Assembly: GCA_002495185.1 (NCBI GenBank)
Contig: DAEB01000019.1
Coordinates: 10,775 to 18,244, forward strand
Length of the DNA stretch: 7,470 nucleotides
Origin: Thermoplasmata archaeon UBA184
Lineage (GTDB): Archaea; Thermoplasmatota; Thermoplasmata; Lutacidiplasmatales; UBA184
Direction of reading: 5' to 3'
Shown: piece after piece, positions 7,072-7,470 of the stretch
How positions within the stretch are numbered: position 1 is the first letter of the stretch
Layout of the letters: every line of letters starts with the position of its first letter
Notes under the pieces: generated by a model
The model's database searches: none
What the model saw: only the letters and a program-made list of their open reading frames with translations
Told to the model about the DNA's origin: nothing
Translations under genes and position numbers: made by a program

Positions 7072-7137
7072 GGAAAGGTCCTTCGCACGCCTGGGACACG
7101 GTGCTGTCCCCTTGCGGCGATCTGGAAGGACCTTTCC
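7072..7137. repeat. 13-bp perfect inverted repeat enclosing a second hairpin
   Basis: GGAAAGGTCCTTC (7072-7084) is the exact reverse complement of GAAGGACCTTTCC (7125-7137). The 40-base spacer contains its own stem, GGGACA (7093-7098) with TGTCCC (7105-7110), around a 6-base loop. On the minus strand the outer stem is followed by a pyrimidine-rich tract (bases 7066 down to 7042), and on the plus strand it follows a purine-rich tract. The fold could be a structured RNA, a strong terminator downstream of the HxlR-family gene, or a protein-binding palindrome. Confidence 0.65.
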
Positions 7138-7164
7138 GGGGGTGGTTGCAAACAATCGATGGCG

Positions 7165-7188
7165 GTCCGCGGTATTTGAACCGCGGAC
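7165..7188. terminator. 9-bp perfect hairpin downstream of the HxlR-family gene
   Basis: GTCCGCGGT (7165-7173) pairs with ACCGCGGAC (7180-7188) around a 6-base loop, ATTTGA. It lies 42 bases past the TAG of the minus-strand HxlR gene and is followed on that strand by a modest T-rich stretch (TTGTTT at 7149-7154). A terminator or mRNA 3' stabilising hairpin is the simplest reading. On the minus strand it also resembles a tRNA T-arm (GGTTCAAAT), but the loop would be one base too long and no other tRNA arms are present. Confidence 0.4.
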
Positions 7189-7230
7189 GGGAGGTCGTGA
7201 AACGGTTCGGGAGGGAGCTGTTCCGGGGCC

Positions 7231-7470
7231 CTACCGGGCGTGGCGGGTTTCGGGCTCCGCGATCACGATCCGCGGGAGCTCTCCCTGGATCGCCGGCGGC
7301 CGACGAGCGGCCTGGGCGGCGGCGCGGCTCGACTGGGCGGCCCGCGGGAGGAGCCATCGCTCGCCCCAGGCGCGCAGCTCGCGCGCCGCCGGGGCGAGCC
7401 CGAGGCCCATCTCCGTGAGCGAGTAGACGACCGAGAACGGACGCGTGCTGACGACCGTCCGCTGGACGAC
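7231..7470 (-). CDS. HxlR-family winged-helix transcriptional regulator, C-terminal part (5' end outside window)
   Basis: The minus-strand frame is open from base 7470 to TAG 7231-7233, giving 79 residues. Its first 45 residues carry the HxlR hallmark: an R-T-V-x-STRPFSVVYSLTEMG-x-LAPAARELRAWGERWL pattern, that is the beta-wing strand pair (with the P-x-x-V-x-YSLT core) followed by the LT-x-x-G-x-x-L and L-x-x-W-x-x-RW helix. HxlR proteins are small cytoplasmic dimers that bind DNA near or within the promoters they control, often sensing reactive electrophiles, oxidants or other small molecules. The helix-turn-helix proper and any sensing cysteine near the N-terminus lie beyond the window. 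About 35 residues follow the usual end of the family domain, Ala/Arg-rich at first and then LPRIVIAEPETRHAR; this tail is longer than I would expect. Its target genes cannot be inferred here. Confidence 0.85.
   Translation of the reverse strand, partial: VVQRTVVSTRPFSVVYSLTEMGLGLAPAARELRAWGERWLLPRAAQSSRAAAQAARRPPAIQGELPRIVIAEPETRHAR

Larger units (their letters stand above)
6441..7230. other. Long stretch without a convincing gene
   Basis: About 790 bases between the small-protein start and the stop of the HxlR-family gene. Reading frames exist in most frames, but their translations are dominated by Arg, Gly, Pro and Ser without motifs, as expected from GC-rich non-coding DNA. I saw no tRNA, rRNA or CRISPR. 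It does hold two strong inverted repeats (7072-7137 and 7165-7188), a purine-rich tract at about 7042-7066, and a short AT patch at 6735-6740 (TTCTAA on the minus strand) that could be a distant promoter for the ATPase cluster. The 5' leader of that cluster, or an unrecognised structured RNA, could occupy part of it. Confidence 0.5.

Noticed and set aside
6657..7151. 164-codon minus-strand open frame upstream of the ATPase cluster
   Set aside because: The composition is Pro/Arg/Ser-rich, there is no domain, and no clear ribosome binding site or promoter lies before it. Its last 20 codons look somewhat protein-like, but not enough to call.
7155..7260. tRNA gene on the minus strand, suggested by the GGTTCAAAT hairpin
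   Set aside because: The T-loop would have eight bases and no D-arm, anticodon arm or acceptor stem can be placed upstream.
6507..7418. 303-codon plus-strand open frame spanning the gene-free block
   Set aside because: It is low-complexity Arg/Gly/Pro, runs through both inverted repeats and into the antisense of the HxlR-family gene, and has no recognisable domain.

Overview
The window is GC-rich (roughly 70% by eye) and gene-dense. It is most likely from the chromosome of an archaeon, plausibly a high-GC member of Thermoplasmatota or a related lineage. Four observations point that way: an archaeal-type serine hydroxymethyltransferase tail; a secreted/membrane protein whose ectodomain carries nine N-glycosylation sequons and whose inner side has a winged-helix-like domain; a HerA/VirD4-like ATPase with a C-terminal nuclease-like domain; and GTG/TTG starts with short TATA-like AT patches about 25 bases upstream. 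This assignment is an inference from gene content. No rRNA or other marker is present to settle it.

Layout. Bases 1-591 (+) hold the 3' end of glyA (SHMT). Converging on it, 614-1918 (-) encodes a single-pass membrane protein with an Ig-like, glycosylated outside and a winged-helix-like inside. A 140-base divergent intergenic region (1919-2058) separates it from 2059-2967 (+), an AlkA-type DNA glycosylase. Converging on that gene with only 17 bases between stops is a minus-strand cluster, in transcription order: a small unrecognised protein (6114-6440), an 853-residue HerA/VirD4-like ATPase fused to winged-helix-like and restriction-endonuclease-like domains (3544-6105), and ThpR, an RNA 2',3'-cyclic phosphodiesterase/ligase-like 2H enzyme (2985-3518). 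Upstream of this cluster lies about 790 bases (6441-7230) without a convincing gene, containing two strong inverted repeats. At the right edge, 7231-7470 (-) is the C-terminal end of an HxlR-family regulator.

How the genes fit together. SHMT is one-carbon/glycine housekeeping. The AlkA-like enzyme is base-excision repair of alkylated bases. The most interesting unit is the three-gene minus-strand cluster: a tightly coupled small protein and a DNA-motor ATPase carrying its own nuclease-like module, followed closely by a 2H phosphoesterase. It may act in DNA processing, transfer or defence, but the sequence does not decide which.
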